From Adiantum capillus-veneris (lineage: Eukaryota; Streptophyta; Polypodiopsida; Polypodiales; Pteridaceae), in assembly GCA_014529385.2 (NCBI GenBank), contig CM043959.1:61765753-61829752 (forward strand): DNA of 64,000 bases. The letters run 5' to 3'. The position numbers were made by a program, and so were the translations under genes. Shown here piece by piece: positions 10,819 through 22,282 of the stretch. The notes beneath the pieces are model-generated. The model was not told the DNA's origin and ran no database searches. It saw only the letters and a program-made list of their open reading frames with translations. The stretch's first letter is position 1; each line of letters starts with the position of its first letter.

Positions 10819-11212
10819 GATGAGCGCATTGGAGCATTATGGGCAGATGCAGGATAAGGCTTTGGCAAAGATAAATGAAAAGGTCAAAAGTAAGGGTATC
10901 AAGAAACATGACTTTGTTTTGCGCTACAACAGTAAGCTAGACACCACCTTCCAAAAGAAGTTTCAAATTAAGTGGGAAGGCCCTTTCAAGGTAGTGGAGT
11001 GTTTTCCAAATGGCACATATCAGCTGGCTAACCTGGATGGTGTTCTACATAAGTCAAGGGTAAATGGATTGCTAATTAAATTGTATCATGCTAGATTGAT
11101 GATGGTGGAGCAAGATGAGTTGTCTGTGGATCAAGCAGTGTTGGTGAGGGATGAGGAGAACTGTGATGCGGGGAGTCTCATATCTCTCTTTGCTATTGCT
11201 GATCATGAATGA
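10819..11212 (+). pseudogene. A1 integrase C-terminal domain
   Basis: Continues the frame broken at 9264: ERIGALEHYGQMQDKALAKI, DFVLRYNSKLDTTFQKKFQI and KWEGPFKVVECFPNGTYQLA. This is the GPF/Y-type module of gypsy integrases, which binds DNA and Pol partners. It stops at 11,212, about 28 bp before the 3' LTR. A chromodomain is not evident. Confidence 0.82.
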
Positions 11213-11240
11213 TCTAGCAGGCTAGGGGATGAGCAAATTA

Positions 11241-12378
11241 TGTAAGGAGTTTTTTGGAGCAAGGGATTGTGCATATGTACATATACATGCATGGTGCATC
11301 AAATAAAGAATTGCCCATTTTTGAGAGCCAGGTGGTTACGTGGGGCCCACATGTGTACAGGTAGGACAGGGTGTACATAGTGCATCAATTTTCACTATTA
11401 CCAGTACCATTGTGTTTTTTCTACAATAAGGAGGAGTTGGTAGTCGTAAAACCTCTCGAGGAAGCTATCCGCGGGCCGACAACATGAGGTAAGCAGGTGC
11501 GTCAGATGGCATCTAGTGGCGTCAGGAGGGCGAATGGGGTCACTACTTGCACGCGGAGAAGTACGAACACAAAGTCGGTGTTTTCTTATGATAATTATGT
11601 AAAAGGTCATCATGAGGACCATTTTTTGGGGATACTCCACGTGGTGGCAGGATGCATTATTGAAAAAAGTCGAGTGCCAGGTGTGCGTATGGATGCAGCA
11701 GGCTGACAACTATGCACTGCGAGGTGAGTTTTTTGCCTGTTCAGGGTCCGTTTGAGGTCATCTAAAAGGCCAAGGGTGCCCAAATAATATAGCTAAGTGT
11801 GGGAACTGAAAAAACTGAGAGAAGATCAGAAAAAACATGGAGAAGAGAGGACGAACAGCCGCAGGTGTGTTTTTGCTCATTTTGGAGCTTGTTTTGGCCG
11901 TAAACTGCTCATCCGAGGTCGGATTTGAGCACTTTGACATTGTAGACTGTGGTTTTGGGCCGTTCCAGACGCGATAGCGCTGTCCATTTTTCCAAATTCC
12001 TCACTCTTTTTTTGCTGTTTTTCTGTGTAAGTTTCTCCTATGAGTGAAGTTTCTGCTCTAGTTTGTGATTGTATCTGGCTTATTTTACCCATACTGTGTA
12101 AACTATTTTCCCCATTGGTATTGGGCTGAGATTCATTGTATCTAAACATTAGAAATTCTCCTCTTTTGAGCTGAGTTTTTTGGGTGTGTGTGTGTGTGTG
12201 TGTTTGTGTGGAGTAGGCAAGTGGATAGTCTCTCTCCTCTCACTCCATAGGTGTGTTCCCTGTCTCGGCCAGGTGTGTTGTGTAAGCCGAGTGGTGCCCC
12301 ATAGTGTGTGTGTGTATCCTTCCAAGAGTGTGTGTTGGGTAGTTATAGAGGCGTATGTGTGTTTTCATCCCGCTCACA
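11241..12378 (+). repeat. A1 3' LTR (1,138 bp)
   Basis: Starts TGTAAGGAGTTTTTTGGAGC and ends CATCCCGCTCACA. The start is defined by comparison with A2 and the fragment at 50.9 kb (TGTCAGGAG there), and the end by the 5' LTR end at 4669. Carries ATAAAGAATTG near 11,303 and a (GT)n tract near 12,184. The five bases after it are ACGTC. LTRs carry the promoter and polyadenylation signal of the element. Confidence 0.9.
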
Positions 12379-12383
12379 ACGTC

Positions 12384-12617
12384 AATGAAATCCCTACCTA
12401 CCTTTACTAACACAGGTCTTGCTGCCTTTTCACTTGTTTCAATCCCAAATTTAGAAAACAATTCCCCAAATTCTTTGTCTAGATTCACCTTCACTGCTTC
12501 CAGAGACTCCTTCGCTAAAATCTTGTAGAAACCAAATTTCGCACATCCTTTGTCATATGCAAGCTTTTTTGTTCCTGATGCAACTTTTGTCTTTTTTGCT
12601 TCCTTTGTGCAGATCAT
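12384..12617 (-). pseudogene. Unrecognised lysine-rich coding remnant
   Basis: A minus-strand open stretch with KLAYDKGCAKFGFYKILAKE and LVKVGRDFIDV. Its composition is coding-like (Lys/Glu-rich, amphipathic), but I do not recognise the domain. It runs directly into the A1 LTR end at 12,378, so A1 or a rearrangement truncated it. It could be the downstream tail of element B or an unrelated piece. Confidence 0.35.
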
Positions 12618-12891
12618 GAATCTTAAATTAATTCTCCTAAACCTAGAAAAATTTTACCCTACAAAATGCTATTTTTGTTCACATACTAAAGAGCTATTGC
12701 CAAATATGACCCAAACTTTGTAGATTTATCCTTTCTCTTCTCCTTGGTGCAAATCTCAAATTTGATTCTATCACAGGAGGATATTGGCCCATCCAATTTG
12801 TCTACCACCTTAATATGCTAGAAGTATAGCATACTTTTCCCTACTAATGTACTCTGATTTGACCAACAAGAACACCCTTTCAATAAGCCAT

Positions 12892-12966
12892 CTGACCTAC
12901 TGCAATCTGACCTGATAGTCAATCTGACCTAATAGCAATCTGACCTACTGCAATCTGACCTGATAG
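12892..12966. repeat. Short tandem repeat, about 17-18 bp unit
   Basis: About five imperfect units built on AATCTGACCTACTGC / AATCTGACCTGATAGT, at the 3' end of the element B integrase frame. They extend the reading frame as an RSD-type peptide repeat. Confidence 0.75.
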
Positions 12967-14062
12967 TTTCAAGTTTCCAGGTCTATGTCCCAGCTTGCTA
13001 TTGTAAACCATCACCCAATCTCCAACAGAGAATATTTTAAACTTTATGTTCCTGTTGATCCAAGCTTTCCTTCTTTGTTGGATAACCTCTACAATATACA
13101 TGCTTTGAATTCTATCCTCCTCTAGTTTGAGTAATGCTTCCTTTCTGCAGTTTATTGACTCTTTAGGAGACATTTTTTTCTGAATTGCAACCCTTAAACT
13201 TGGTACTAAAAATTCCATAGGAACTACTGCTTCCAATCCATACACCAACTTGAATGGTGTCATGCATGTTGTCACTTTAAATGTTGTCCTAAAAGCCCAA
13301 AGTGTTGAATCCAACTTTTCATCCCAATCTATCTTGTTCTGATTGATCAACTTCTTGATTATCCTAATCAAAATCTTATTAGTACTTTTTGCTTCTCCAT
13401 TTGCCTGAGGATAGTATACATTTGATTTCTTATGCAGGATCATATATCGTTCAATCAGTTTATTTATCACTTTGTTAATGAAATGTCATTCCTGATCGAA
13501 AACCAACTCAATAAGGCATACAAACCTGGTCATAATATTTGTATACAAAAAATCTCAAAGCCACAGCTTCTACCCATTTTGTGCAATAATCAGTTGCAAC
13601 CAAGATGTACCTATTCTGTGTAAACCTTGTAGGTCTCTTGATGGGAACAAAAAAATGTAATCTCCACTTTTGAAATGGTTCCAAAGGTAGTATAGGCTGC
13701 AAGGGCATCCTGTCTACATTCAATGGCCTGCCCTGCCCTCTCTTTGACATAACAAACAATTCTTAGTTATTACATTCCTGGGCATCCTTTATAACAATTG
13801 GCCACAAACATCCTGCTTGAAATATTACTCTTGTAGTAATATCTCCTGGAAAATGTCCTCTTGAATTACCTGCATGAGCTTCTACTAGTACTGGTGCTCT
13901 TTGTTCAAACTGAGGGACACGTCTCTTGATCACTTGATAAGTTCCTCTTTTGTACAAAACCCTTGCAAAAACTATATAAGGTTTTCTTCTTACTGCTAAT
14001 CTCTTTCGTTGATCATTAGTCATTGTTTCAAGTAACACCCCTTCAGTCAAAAACTGAAGCAT
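12919..14062 (-). pseudogene. Element B integrase
   Basis: Would insert element DNA into the chromosome. N-terminal part at 14,062-13,763 (HFPGDITTRVIFQAGCLWPI resembles the zinc-binding region with residues lost). Core at 13,759-13,508 with [13 protein letters not shown], where the usual catalytic Asp of the W-x-x-D motif is His, and [17 protein letters not shown]. The later core at 13,470-12,919 has YYPQANGEAKSTNKILIRII (catalytic Glu retained), DWDEKLDSTLWAFRTTFK and CMTPFKLVYGLEAVVPMEFL. Broken into three frames; inactive. Confidence 0.85.
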
Positions 14063-14099
14063 GTCTTTATACCAATCCTTTGACTAGTGAGTCACCTGA

Positions 14100-14583
14100 A
14101 CTAGAAACAACTCTGCATCAAGATGTTGATTAGATACACCTCTAGAATCTTCCTCTCCTGTTTCTAATCTGCTCAAATAATCAGCCAATACATGAAGTCC
14201 TATTGGAGTATGTATTACTACATAATCAAATTCTTACAATAGCAGTATCCATCTTGCCAACCTCCCTGAAAGGTGTGTTTTATTCACCAAGTAGATCAAT
14301 TCCTAGTGATCTATATAAAAAATTATCATATTTGCCAATAGGTAATGTCTAAAATTTTGCAATGCATAAATCATTCCCAAGCACTCCCTCTTGAAACAAT
14401 GTAATTCTTCTCTGCAGGTGTTAATACCCTTCTTGCATAGTAAATAGGTATGAACCAGCCTTTACTGGTTTCTTGCATTAATGCTACACCCACTGCTACA
14501 TGAGATGCATCCACAAAGATGTGAAATGGTAACTTCCAATCAGAAACAATCAACATGCGTGCTACAGTCAACATGTTCTTCAA
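14100..14583 (-). pseudogene. Element B RNase H
   Basis: LPFHIFVDASHVAVGVALMQ carries the first catalytic Asp (DAS), followed by IYYARRVLTPAEKNYIVSR with the Glu of the second motif. Frames then break, but HTPIGLHVLADYLSRLETGE-type sequence (DYLSR) continues to about 14,110. It would remove the RNA strand during reverse transcription. Confidence 0.78.
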
Positions 14584-14651
14584 AATCTTGAATGCCTTGC
14601 TTTGATGTTCTCCCCATTCAAATATAGTATCCTTCCTTGTAAGCTTTGCTA

Positions 14652-15820
14652 CTAGTGTGCAAAAACATGAGCCAAGTACCTCAAGAATCTATTATGCCAC
14701 TTGAAGTGTCCCAAAAATCTTCTCAATTGTTTAGCTATTCTTGGTTCCGGTGCCTTTCTAATCACTTCCACCTTCCTTGGATCAATAGAAACCCCTTCTT
14801 CAAAAATCACATGCCCTAAAAGAACTCGGATTTTCATTACAAAAGCACATTTGGCTGGATTTAATGACAACCTGAACTCCCTGCATTTTTGAAAACACAA
14901 CCTCAAGTGTTCAAGATGCTCCTACTTCTTTCCAAAAACACTAAAATCATCCAAGAAAACCCTCATAAAGGGAATTTAAAAAACACATAGTTGTACTACT
15001 TGCAAAAATGCCGGTGGAGCATTTTTCAAGCCAAATGTCATCACATTGCTAGCATAAAGTCCCCATTCAATCACAAAAGCAATTTTTTTCCTATCTTCAA
15101 ATGCCATTGAAATTTGGTTGTAGCCACTAAAACCATCCAAAAAACTATAAATCTCATGTCCAACTATTGCATCCAGTGGTGTATCACAAAAAGATATGGG
15201 AAATGATCAGTTACTGTAGCAGCATGCAATTTTCTATAATCCACACACACCCTGATCTTTCCATTCTTCTTTGGAACTACAACAATTGGTGACAACCAAG
15301 TAACTTCCTCCAAAGGATAAATGAAACCAATAGACAATAGTTTGTCAATCTCTTTAACATGTTTGACATACTTAGGATTCATCATGTACCTTTGTTCTAT
15401 AGTTGGAACTGCATTTGCTTTCAAATTAATTTTGTGTTGACAGAAGCTAGCATATACTCCTTTCATATCTGTGTATTTCCATGCAAAAAAATCTTTTAAT
15501 TCTGACAACAATTCCTTCAGTTTCAATTTAAACTCCTCATCCATATCTACTGATACCTTCACTATTTGTGGTTCCTCTTGAGTATGCAGGTATAGTTCGT
15601 GCAGTTCATCCTGAGTCACTCTAGTATTTCTTTTCATTTGATGTTCAAAGTCTCTCTCTGCTTGCTTCATTGCTTCAATAGCTTCCTCCTCTTCTCTATT
15701 TTCAATCTTTAGGTTCTTTGACAATTGATTGCCCATCTTGTTATTCGATTGTTTACTCCCCTGACTAATTATTGCTTTTTGAGTTCTTAGTTGTATTCCA
15801 TTATCTTCTGGCCGTAGCAC
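14652..15820 (-). pseudogene. Element B reverse transcriptase
   Basis: Long linker, then HKINLKANAVPTIEQRYMMN, GFIYPLEEVTWLSPIVVVPK and IRVCVDYRKLHAATVTDHFP. The frame breaks near 15,164 and continues as FLDGFSGYNQISMAFEDRKK and FGLKNAPPAFLQ. The catalytic FLDD box lies near 14,940-14,960, then the connection: LLGHVIFEEGVSIDPRKVEV and LRRFLGHFKWHNRFLRYLAH. Palm aspartates are present; stops and shifts disable it. Confidence 0.88.
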
Positions 15821-15838
15821 ATATTTGGTTGCTATCTT

Positions 15839-16506
15839 CTACACATCCACTTTAAAAATAGGTACAATTAATGAATTAGTTCTGAGAAATTCTTCTTCTG
15901 CATCCTCTCCAATTTCTTCTACCATACTTAGTCCTTCTGCATGCAGTGCCCTGAAACCAGGCGGTGTCAACTTTTTTGCATCCATTTGCATTGTCACTTT
16001 CTTCTTTCCTCTTTTGATAAATGTAGAGTCTGCTCCCCATACCTGCTTTACTCTTGCTACTCTTAACCGGGGCCTCCCCAATATCATTGGATAAGAGTAA
16101 GTAGATTCTTCCAACCTAGAAATCACAAAGTTGGCCACAAACTGTAGTCCCCCAATTGAGATTTGCAAATCCACAGAATTCCCAAAGGCTGAACCCGTCT
16201 TTGGTATGCCATCTTCACCTAAAAAGATGCTAGATGCCACTTTAAGAGATTCAGATGTTTGCATGTTGACTCTCGGAGAATATTAACTCTTGAACCACCA
16301 TCCAAGAAAACTCCTGGAACATACAACTTTCCAATAGATGTCCCCACTACTAGTACCTTGTAATCCACATCCATTGGTAGGACTTTACATGCTTCTCCAC
16401 AAAAAATTTCTTTACTTTCCCTGACTATTGCATGATTTGTACTTTCTACTTCATTAGTTAATCTTTTCAACAACTGTTGGGAAAATGCAAGTACCAACCT
16501 CAACAT
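15839..16506 (-). pseudogene. Element B aspartic protease
   Basis: VPGVFLDGGSRVNILRESTC at about 16,330-16,270 is the retropepsin active-site loop, with the usual D-S-G changed to D-G-G. A frame change near 16,240 leads to FVANFVISRLEESTYSYPMI and LGRPRLRVARVKQVWG, the C-terminal protease motif. It would mature the polyprotein. The Ser to Gly change at the active site is unusual. Confidence 0.75.
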
Positions 16507-17570
16507 CTATTTTACAATAAATGCTATTAGAACTGACAACAAAGCTTCATAAAATTCATCACCACTGTTCTGCTCTTTCAGTGCAGTCTTACTTTTATTC
16601 AATGTAATTTTCCCCCTGATCAACCAAGGATCTTGCAACAAAATCCCATTCTTCAGATAACATTATCCCACCTTGGGACTCTCGTACTTTCTTGAGTGTG
16701 TCTGCTCTCACTTTCTTTAGCTCCTTCCAATTTATTGTGCCATGATCTTCTTTTTCCTGCACGAATTCCTTTCTTAGCTTTTATTTTGATATTGTTACAA
16801 CCATGATATCAGTGCACCCACTGCTTTCAAGAATATCCTCAATTTGGATACATGCTGCAAAATGGCAATTGTAATGCTTACTCATTCCCTGAGTATACTG
16901 ACAATCTTGTACTGTCTCAACAAGTCTCTGCTTCTCTTGATGGAACTATACCTTGTCCTGAATCCATTCTTCCTCAATCCATTCTTCTTCAATCCATTCC
17001 TCTAGCACTACAAAATTAGCCTCACCGGGAGCTCTCTATTGTTGTTGAGGTGGAGGTTGTTGACTGTGTTCCTGATGGCTGTTAATATTGTTGTTATTGT
17101 TATTGTTGTACAAGATGATAGGAATACCTCTATCATTTTTGTGTCTACACCACAATTCACAATGAGGACCTTGTCTATGTCTTACTGCTCCACAATAGTT
17201 ATATTGCAAGTGTTGCATATGATTTTGACCTCTATTCTAGTATCCCTAATTATTTTGGTTTTGAAACCTTTTTAAGGTGTAGGTCCCTGATATCTTCTGT
17301 TAGGACCCTAAGGAGCTACCACATTTGCAGTTGCCTCCCTCATTTTCTGAGTAATATACTTAGGTCTTCTTCCCATGAAATCTGGATTATAATAACAATT
17401 TTCATATGACCAAATATTTGACAAACCTGACAATATGGTTTTCCTGACATTCCAAACTGGCTCATTCCAACTGTCTGCAATTTTTCCTAAATGATTTTGT
17501 TGACTACATCTGTAGTTACTACTTCCTTTCCCTCCTTCTTTTTATTCTTTTGCTTACCCTTATCTTTCTT
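16507..17570 (-). pseudogene. Element B nucleocapsid and linker remnant
   Basis: Holds a degenerate knuckle near 17,440-17,400 (CQVCQIFGH, then MKIV, the last Cys lost by an apparent 1-nt shift) and a Cys/His-rich stretch near 17,220-17,130 (CGAVRHRQGPHCELWC). A run of AAT codons near 17,080-17,110 gives poly-Asn on this strand. No stable frame crosses the segment. Confidence 0.55.
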
Positions 17571-17783
17571 CTACTTCTTCTTTTCCTGCATCTTCTTCTT
17601 TTTCTTCTTGTTTTCTGACCAATCTTCATCATCAGTATCAGCTTCCTCATAAGAATCATGATTTGAATCTTCATCTTCATCTTTTGACTCTGAGTCTGAA
17701 TCCTCAGTCTTCTTCTTCTTCTTTTCCTTTAGTTCTACCTTACCTCCATATCTTCTTTTTGCTCTTGTAGGTGGTTCCACCAA
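17571..17783 (-). pseudogene. Element B gag charged linker
   Basis: Strongly charged low-complexity peptide: KVELKEKKKKKTEDSDSESK followed by an Asp/Glu-rich block and a Lys-rich tail. It lies between the capsid and the zinc-knuckle part of Gag. Such linkers evolve fast and carry no diagnostic motif. Confidence 0.6.
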
Positions 17784-17833
17784 ATCAGTAAAATCCTGTG
17801 CATTTTATAATGGAGGTCTCCCTGCTACTGCAC

Positions 17834-18666
17834 TTATGAACTCCTTTTTGAACCCTTACAAAAGTAGTCTCCCAATTGCTCCATAGAAGGCTGTTGTGCT
17901 ACCTCCAGTCTATTATTCAAATTCCTAAATTTTTGTGCATACTCTTCAATCAACAAATCTTTTTGCTTAAATTTCCTCAACTTCTTCAAAATGTCTTCAG
18001 GTGTTTTATCCTCCCTGAACCTTAATAAGAATCTTTGCCTCAAATCATTATAATCAACAAAAGGTGCCATGCCATACTACAAGTATCAATCCATGGCCTT
18101 ACCCTGCAGTGTTGCTGCAAAATGCTCTTTCTTGACTACATCCACATGTAACACCTCATAACCACTTGCAGATCACCTTGTTTGAAATTGACCAACGTGG
18201 CTGTCAGCATCTTTGACTTTTTTCCGTTAAACTTTGCCACATCTACTTTGGGATTTTGTGCAGTCATTGGAGGTATTGAAAGTGTTTTGAGTACTCTTAC
18301 CGAGAGTGGATTGAAAGGTAGAGTATCTATCCTTGATGATACAAACTGCAATTTCTTCTTGCCCTTAAGATTGTTTGAGTTAGCAATACATTAGCCAATT
18401 GTCCTAAAAGTGGGTCTAATGTGGGAGGAGTTGTTTGTTGGCCTCCTTGGTTTGCAGGTGGGGTCTCCATCATCCTGTGTTCAAGATATTGCAGTAGATT
18501 CCCCGTCCCAATAGTTTCTTCTCCTCCAACAAGCCCCCTTATAAGTTCTTCTTGGTCTACCCAAATCTTCTTCATGTCTTCCCCTTGCAACACACTCTCT
18601 TCTCAAGTTAAACCGTGTGCCATATGAGTGTTGTGGTAAATTGGATCCTTGCCCTAACCCACTCAA
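17834..18666 (-). pseudogene. Element B gag capsid
   Basis: LRQRFLLRFREDKTPEDILK, LRKFKQKDLLIEEYAQKFRN and LNNRLEVAQQPSMEQLGDYF form the retrotransposon gag (capsid) fold region at 18,070-17,834. Upstream pieces in other frames (LPFNPLSVRVLKTLSIPPM near 18,310; ELIRGLVGGEETIGTGNLLQ near 18,540) continue the N-terminal half. Three frames are used, so it is broken. Confidence 0.75.
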
Positions 18667-19728
18667 ACATTGTTTCTTCTTTTCTGTCTTAAATATTATA
18701 CCAACACTTTTCTTTCATACAGGCTGTAACATGAAGGTAAATTGCATGCCCTGAAAGGTAAAAATGAAGTAACTACCTTGTCAGCAGTTTCAATTTTGAT
18801 TTTTCCTTGCAGATTCAGGAAGAACACCTCCAAGAACTTTGTTGCATATTCCTCAAACTCTTCCTGCGGTGTTACCTAATTTGAGAATTCCTGCAGGTGG
18901 TCTATGTCAACTACCATATCAGCTCCCTACTGCATTACTAATTTCCATATGGTTAAAGCTTAATTCAAGCAAGTTACAAGATTGTCAAAGTGTTAGGGGT
19001 TTACAACCCTAATAGATATTCAATGAAAACCACTTATAGAATATAGGAAATTGACTACAAGTGATTGCACATTATACCATGAAAACTGCAAATTGTGTGA
19101 ACACAAGAGACCATGGCCAAGCAAGAGAAAGTATTGTGCTACACTGTATTCATCATCAACGCCCATTACATCTGCACAAACAACAGAATACACTAACAGA
19201 AGGAGAACCAACTGCAAACTACCTGTTGGCTACCTGTAAAAACCACCACATGCCATATGACCATTTGAATGTTTTAGAACTACCTAGGCATAAAGTCCTT
19301 GTGTAAACAAACCCCCAAGGCTTAAAGCTAAGACCTTAGCTACAATAAAAAAGTAAGTTCCCTAACACATCAAGCACTAACAAAAGATAGTACATCTTAT
19401 GCAAGAAAGGAGACAACCATCTGATGTTGTTTGTCAAAAGACAATGGGAGCAGTTGCATACTTCTTTACATAGAAAAGGGTTTGTCTTAGATCCCAAGTT
19501 CAAGATGTACGATCAATCTTCAAACAATGAAGTGCTCAATGGTTTCAAGAAAGTGTGTGCCCCACTACTATGAAATGTGGATGGACATGTGCCATACACA
19601 CAGAAGATGGCCTATACTAGCAGAGAAGCAATATTTGGGGATCCTTGGCATATAGATTTTATCAAGTCAATGAGCACACCAATTTGGTTGAAGAAGTATG
19701 GTGGAGAAAAACTGGAACTGCTTCAAAA
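18667..19728. other. No gene recognised
   Basis: Moderately A/T-rich. TGTTAGGGGTTTACAACCCT at about 18,991 has the look of an LTR start and could be the upstream LTR of element B, but no partner copy is visible in the window. No coding domain. Confidence 0.4.
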
Positions 19729-19837
19729 TCTCTCTCTCTCTCTCTCATTGTCTCTTTGTCTCTCCCTCTTCTTTCTATCATTGTGAGAGAGTCTCTCTCA
19801 TTGTCTCTTTATCTCTCCCTCTTCTTTCTATCATTGT

Positions 19838-19885
<48 letters not shown>

Positions 19886-19909
19886 GCGGGGGTGGGGGGG
19901 GGGGGGGGA
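19729..19909. repeat. (TC)n / (GA)n microsatellite with inverted character and G run
   Basis: A TC tract, then a direct repeat of about 53 bp (TCATTGTCTCTTTGTCTCTC at about 19,745, again near 19,798 with one change), then a long uninterrupted (GA)n and a G run with few interruptions. The TC and GA tracts are mutual complements and can pair as a hairpin. Confidence 0.9.
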
Positions 19910-20513
19910 TAAGACTTACACAATTCTAGTTACAAATCCTAAGATTTAAGATACAAAAAGAGCTCATTATTGGTTGGGAGATCTAATTTATATCATGGGC
20001 TTGGTCCCCCAGAAGATCAAATACGCAAAATTTTGAATTGTTGAATGAAACAATTGGACCAACATTGCTTATCTCTTCTTTAATTACAGACCCATATCTT
20101 GCCTCGTAGCATGCCAAATTTCTTTCCAGATCTACTATAAAAGCGTGCATTGGACCAACATGGCTAGGGTATCTCCTTGACTCGTTAGATCCATGCCTTG
20201 GGTTGCGAGCTGCTCAATGACCATTGTTATCTCGCGCAAATATGTGTAAACCCTTTTGCAAGGAGGGTCTTCTTGATTGGACTCACAGGCATGAATCTTC
20301 TCGATTCGGCATCCTTTGCGAATGCCTCCTATAGTGAGACGATCATTCCAATCTACTCTAATCCACAATACATAATAACTGGAAAGATAAGATAGCCCAA
20401 GACTGATGGGCGTATATACAATGCACGCGGTAAAAAACCTCCTAGTGAGGGGGAAATGCCTAGGTGTTCCTAAGTGTGTTCACACACATCACTACCACAT
20501 GTATATGGTAACA
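19910..20513. other. No gene recognised
   Basis: No domain, LTR end or repeat partner was recognised here. Short open frames on both strands look incidental. Confidence 0.4.
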
Positions 20514-20933
20514 CATTAGAAAGAGTATCAGGTCTAGGAGGGCCTCTTAATTTTCCATGAGAGAATGGAGGTAATTAAAATTTTAACGAATAGGTTCATG
20601 CCATGTATGCAACAATGGTAGGTATGTAAGAGTGGTCAAAGGATTCACTTTCTCTCCCCAAAAAAGGGGTGGACAACTTTATTATTTTTGGCTTACCATA
20701 ACTCCTACATATAATCTTTGATTTAAGTGAAGATTATAGATCTGTAGTCTACATGCCAAGCTATTTCCATAGATATGCTACATGATATGGTTTTGCCTAC
20801 TAGATTTTAATTTCGTTTTTGGGAGAAATTTGAATTCAAATTTTTTTCTTTGATTGCTTTCTTAATATTAAGGTTTGACTCCCTTCAACGGCCAAATAAA
20901 GAGGCCATCCTAGACCCCATTCTTTTCCTAACG
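20514..20933 (+). mobile_element. MITE-T copy 1 (about 420 bp)
   Basis: Non-coding element with inverted ends: starts CATTAGAAAGAGTATCAGG...TCTAGGAGGGCCTCTT and ends CCATCCTAGACCCCATTC, then CTTTTCCTAACG. The core has GTCAAAGGATTCACTTTC, AACTCCTACATATAATC and GATTATAGATCTGTAGTCTA, all shared with copies at 31,238-31,703 (inverted) and 31,820-32,277. No transposase frame. Target duplication not clear, so the superfamily is unassigned. Confidence 0.75.
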
Positions 20934-21640
20934 TTTGAAACAATGGGAGTCACTATCAAGGGCCTTATTGGATAGCGGTTGGTGCCAACATTATGGGAGA
21001 GCATTTTAGCAAAGATTGGGAATTCAAGAAATGAAACCTAATCTTTTCAAAATTAGAATAGCAAACTAGAGGATAGTCTAGGCCAATGGTATGATAAGAA
21101 TCTTTAGGTCATGGTAGGCTCAAAAAAATCCAAAACAAGTCTCTTGGTACCCTTGGGTTGTTCGAGGAGCATATATTATGTTGTTGGGAAGGCCATGTAT
21201 TTGGAGGGAAAAAGTCATACATGACTATGTAGTGTGACACCGACAATACAAGGGCCCAATAGAAGAATTTCAATCAAGAAAAACAATGACAGAAGCTAGA
21301 TAATGTCAATGCGGCCATAAGAGCTATATAGGAAATATGGAGCGGGGAATATTGAAAGAATGTTCGTATCAATGAACATATTCTCCATAGATGAGATAGA
21401 TTTAATGTAGTGACTTTAGATTGCATTAGGATAGAGTGGCAAAGATAGAATAATATCCACAGATTTTCACTGAGACAAATACATATGGAAGATGTTAGGA
21501 TTAGGGAGGATATGAGAGAGAAACATTCATACTGATAGCATGCAGCTAACTACAATGTTAATCACACAATGGAAATTCGGCTAAAACATAGACACAAAAT
21601 ACACCTAAATACTTGGTTGAAAATGATCAAGTGTTCAAGG
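20934..21640 (+). other. Likely 5' part of element C, not decoded
   Basis: No frame of useful length. It precedes the zinc-knuckle array of element C and may be its decayed capsid region; no capsid motif was recognised. Confidence 0.3.
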
Positions 21641-22230
21641 GAGTGACTAGAAGAATAAACCAGCGCTAGAAACAAAACCAGAATGTACAACAGCCTCAAT
21701 TGAGTAGATGTAATACTTGTGGAGGGGATCACCCCACTCCATGGTGTAGCACTCAACCAAAGATGCAACAAATGCTAGGGTAGCAACCACATCTTTTGAA
21801 TGATGGTGGAGTAGTAGTCAACTATGCTCAACCAGCACATGTGCCACAACCCATGAAAAAGCAGTACCCCATGTATGTGAATACACTCATGTTCATAGCC
21901 AATCATGAGTATGGGTCAAAGAACATTCTTACCAGGCAAGAACAACCATTGGCTAGATCACCAGCTATGAAACAAGAAGGTCCATGCTATGAATGTGGAG
22001 GTGACCATTGGGCACGAAGTTGTCCAAACAAGGGTCCCCAAATAGAAATATTTTTATTTTGCAAACGTTGTGGGAGAGACCATCTACGCCAACACTGTGC
22101 TAAAAATCCAAACTACAAAGGGAAAACAACAATGAATGTTGTAGGCATGATGCCTTCTTCAAGTGGATCTGAGATAGAACCCGCCATTCCTTTAAACGTG
22201 ATGACTTGGTCTCAAGCTCAAGAAGCATAA
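21640..22230 (+). pseudogene. Element C nucleocapsid with three CCHC zinc knuckles
   Basis: Three CX2CX4HX4C knuckles in one frame: CNTCGGDHPTPWC at 21,709-21,747, CYECGGDHWARSC at 21,985-22,023 and CKRCGRDHLRQHC at 22,060-22,098. They bind nucleic acid in the particle. A TAG near 21,781 separates the first from the others; a Met at 21,796 opens the remaining frame to a stop at 22,228. One or two knuckles are usual for gypsy Gag, so three is notable. All Cys and His ligands are intact. Confidence 0.78.
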
Positions 22231-22282
22231 TCGTTGAGGAGGAACCCACATTGCTTGTTCAAACAGAATCGAAAACTTATGG

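Larger units (their letters stand above)
3962..12378 (+). mobile_element. Ty3/gypsy LTR retrotransposon A1, damaged
   Basis: Order on the plus strand: truncated 5' LTR, primer site, long leader, gag, protease region, reverse transcriptase, RNase H, C-terminal integrase, full 3' LTR. This is the Ty3/gypsy order (integrase last). Damage includes in-frame stops at 6293, 6722, 7288 and 7481, an in-frame loss of the protease active-site region near 7163, deletion from mid RNase H to late integrase near 8945-9007, and a 1.5-kb insertion at about 9265-10816. The same family recurs inverted at 38,279-42,940 and as an LTR fragment at 50,488-50,918. Not autonomous. Confidence 0.9.
12384..18666 (-). mobile_element. 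Ty3/gypsy retrotransposon B, coding part, decayed
   Basis: Reading right to left: gag (18.7-17.8 kb), zinc knuckle region (17.5-17.0), protease (16.5-15.8), RT (15.8-14.6), RNase H (14.6-14.1), integrase (14.1-12.9). The order is Ty3/gypsy. Many frame breaks are present. I could not define either LTR: the left end is cut by the A1 LTR and the right flank beyond about 18.7 kb shows no clear TG...CA repeat. The family differs from A in all domains. Confidence 0.85.

Noticed and set aside
19645-19949. Serine/leucine-rich proteins over the TC/GA tract
   Set aside because: Frames are products of the microsatellite.
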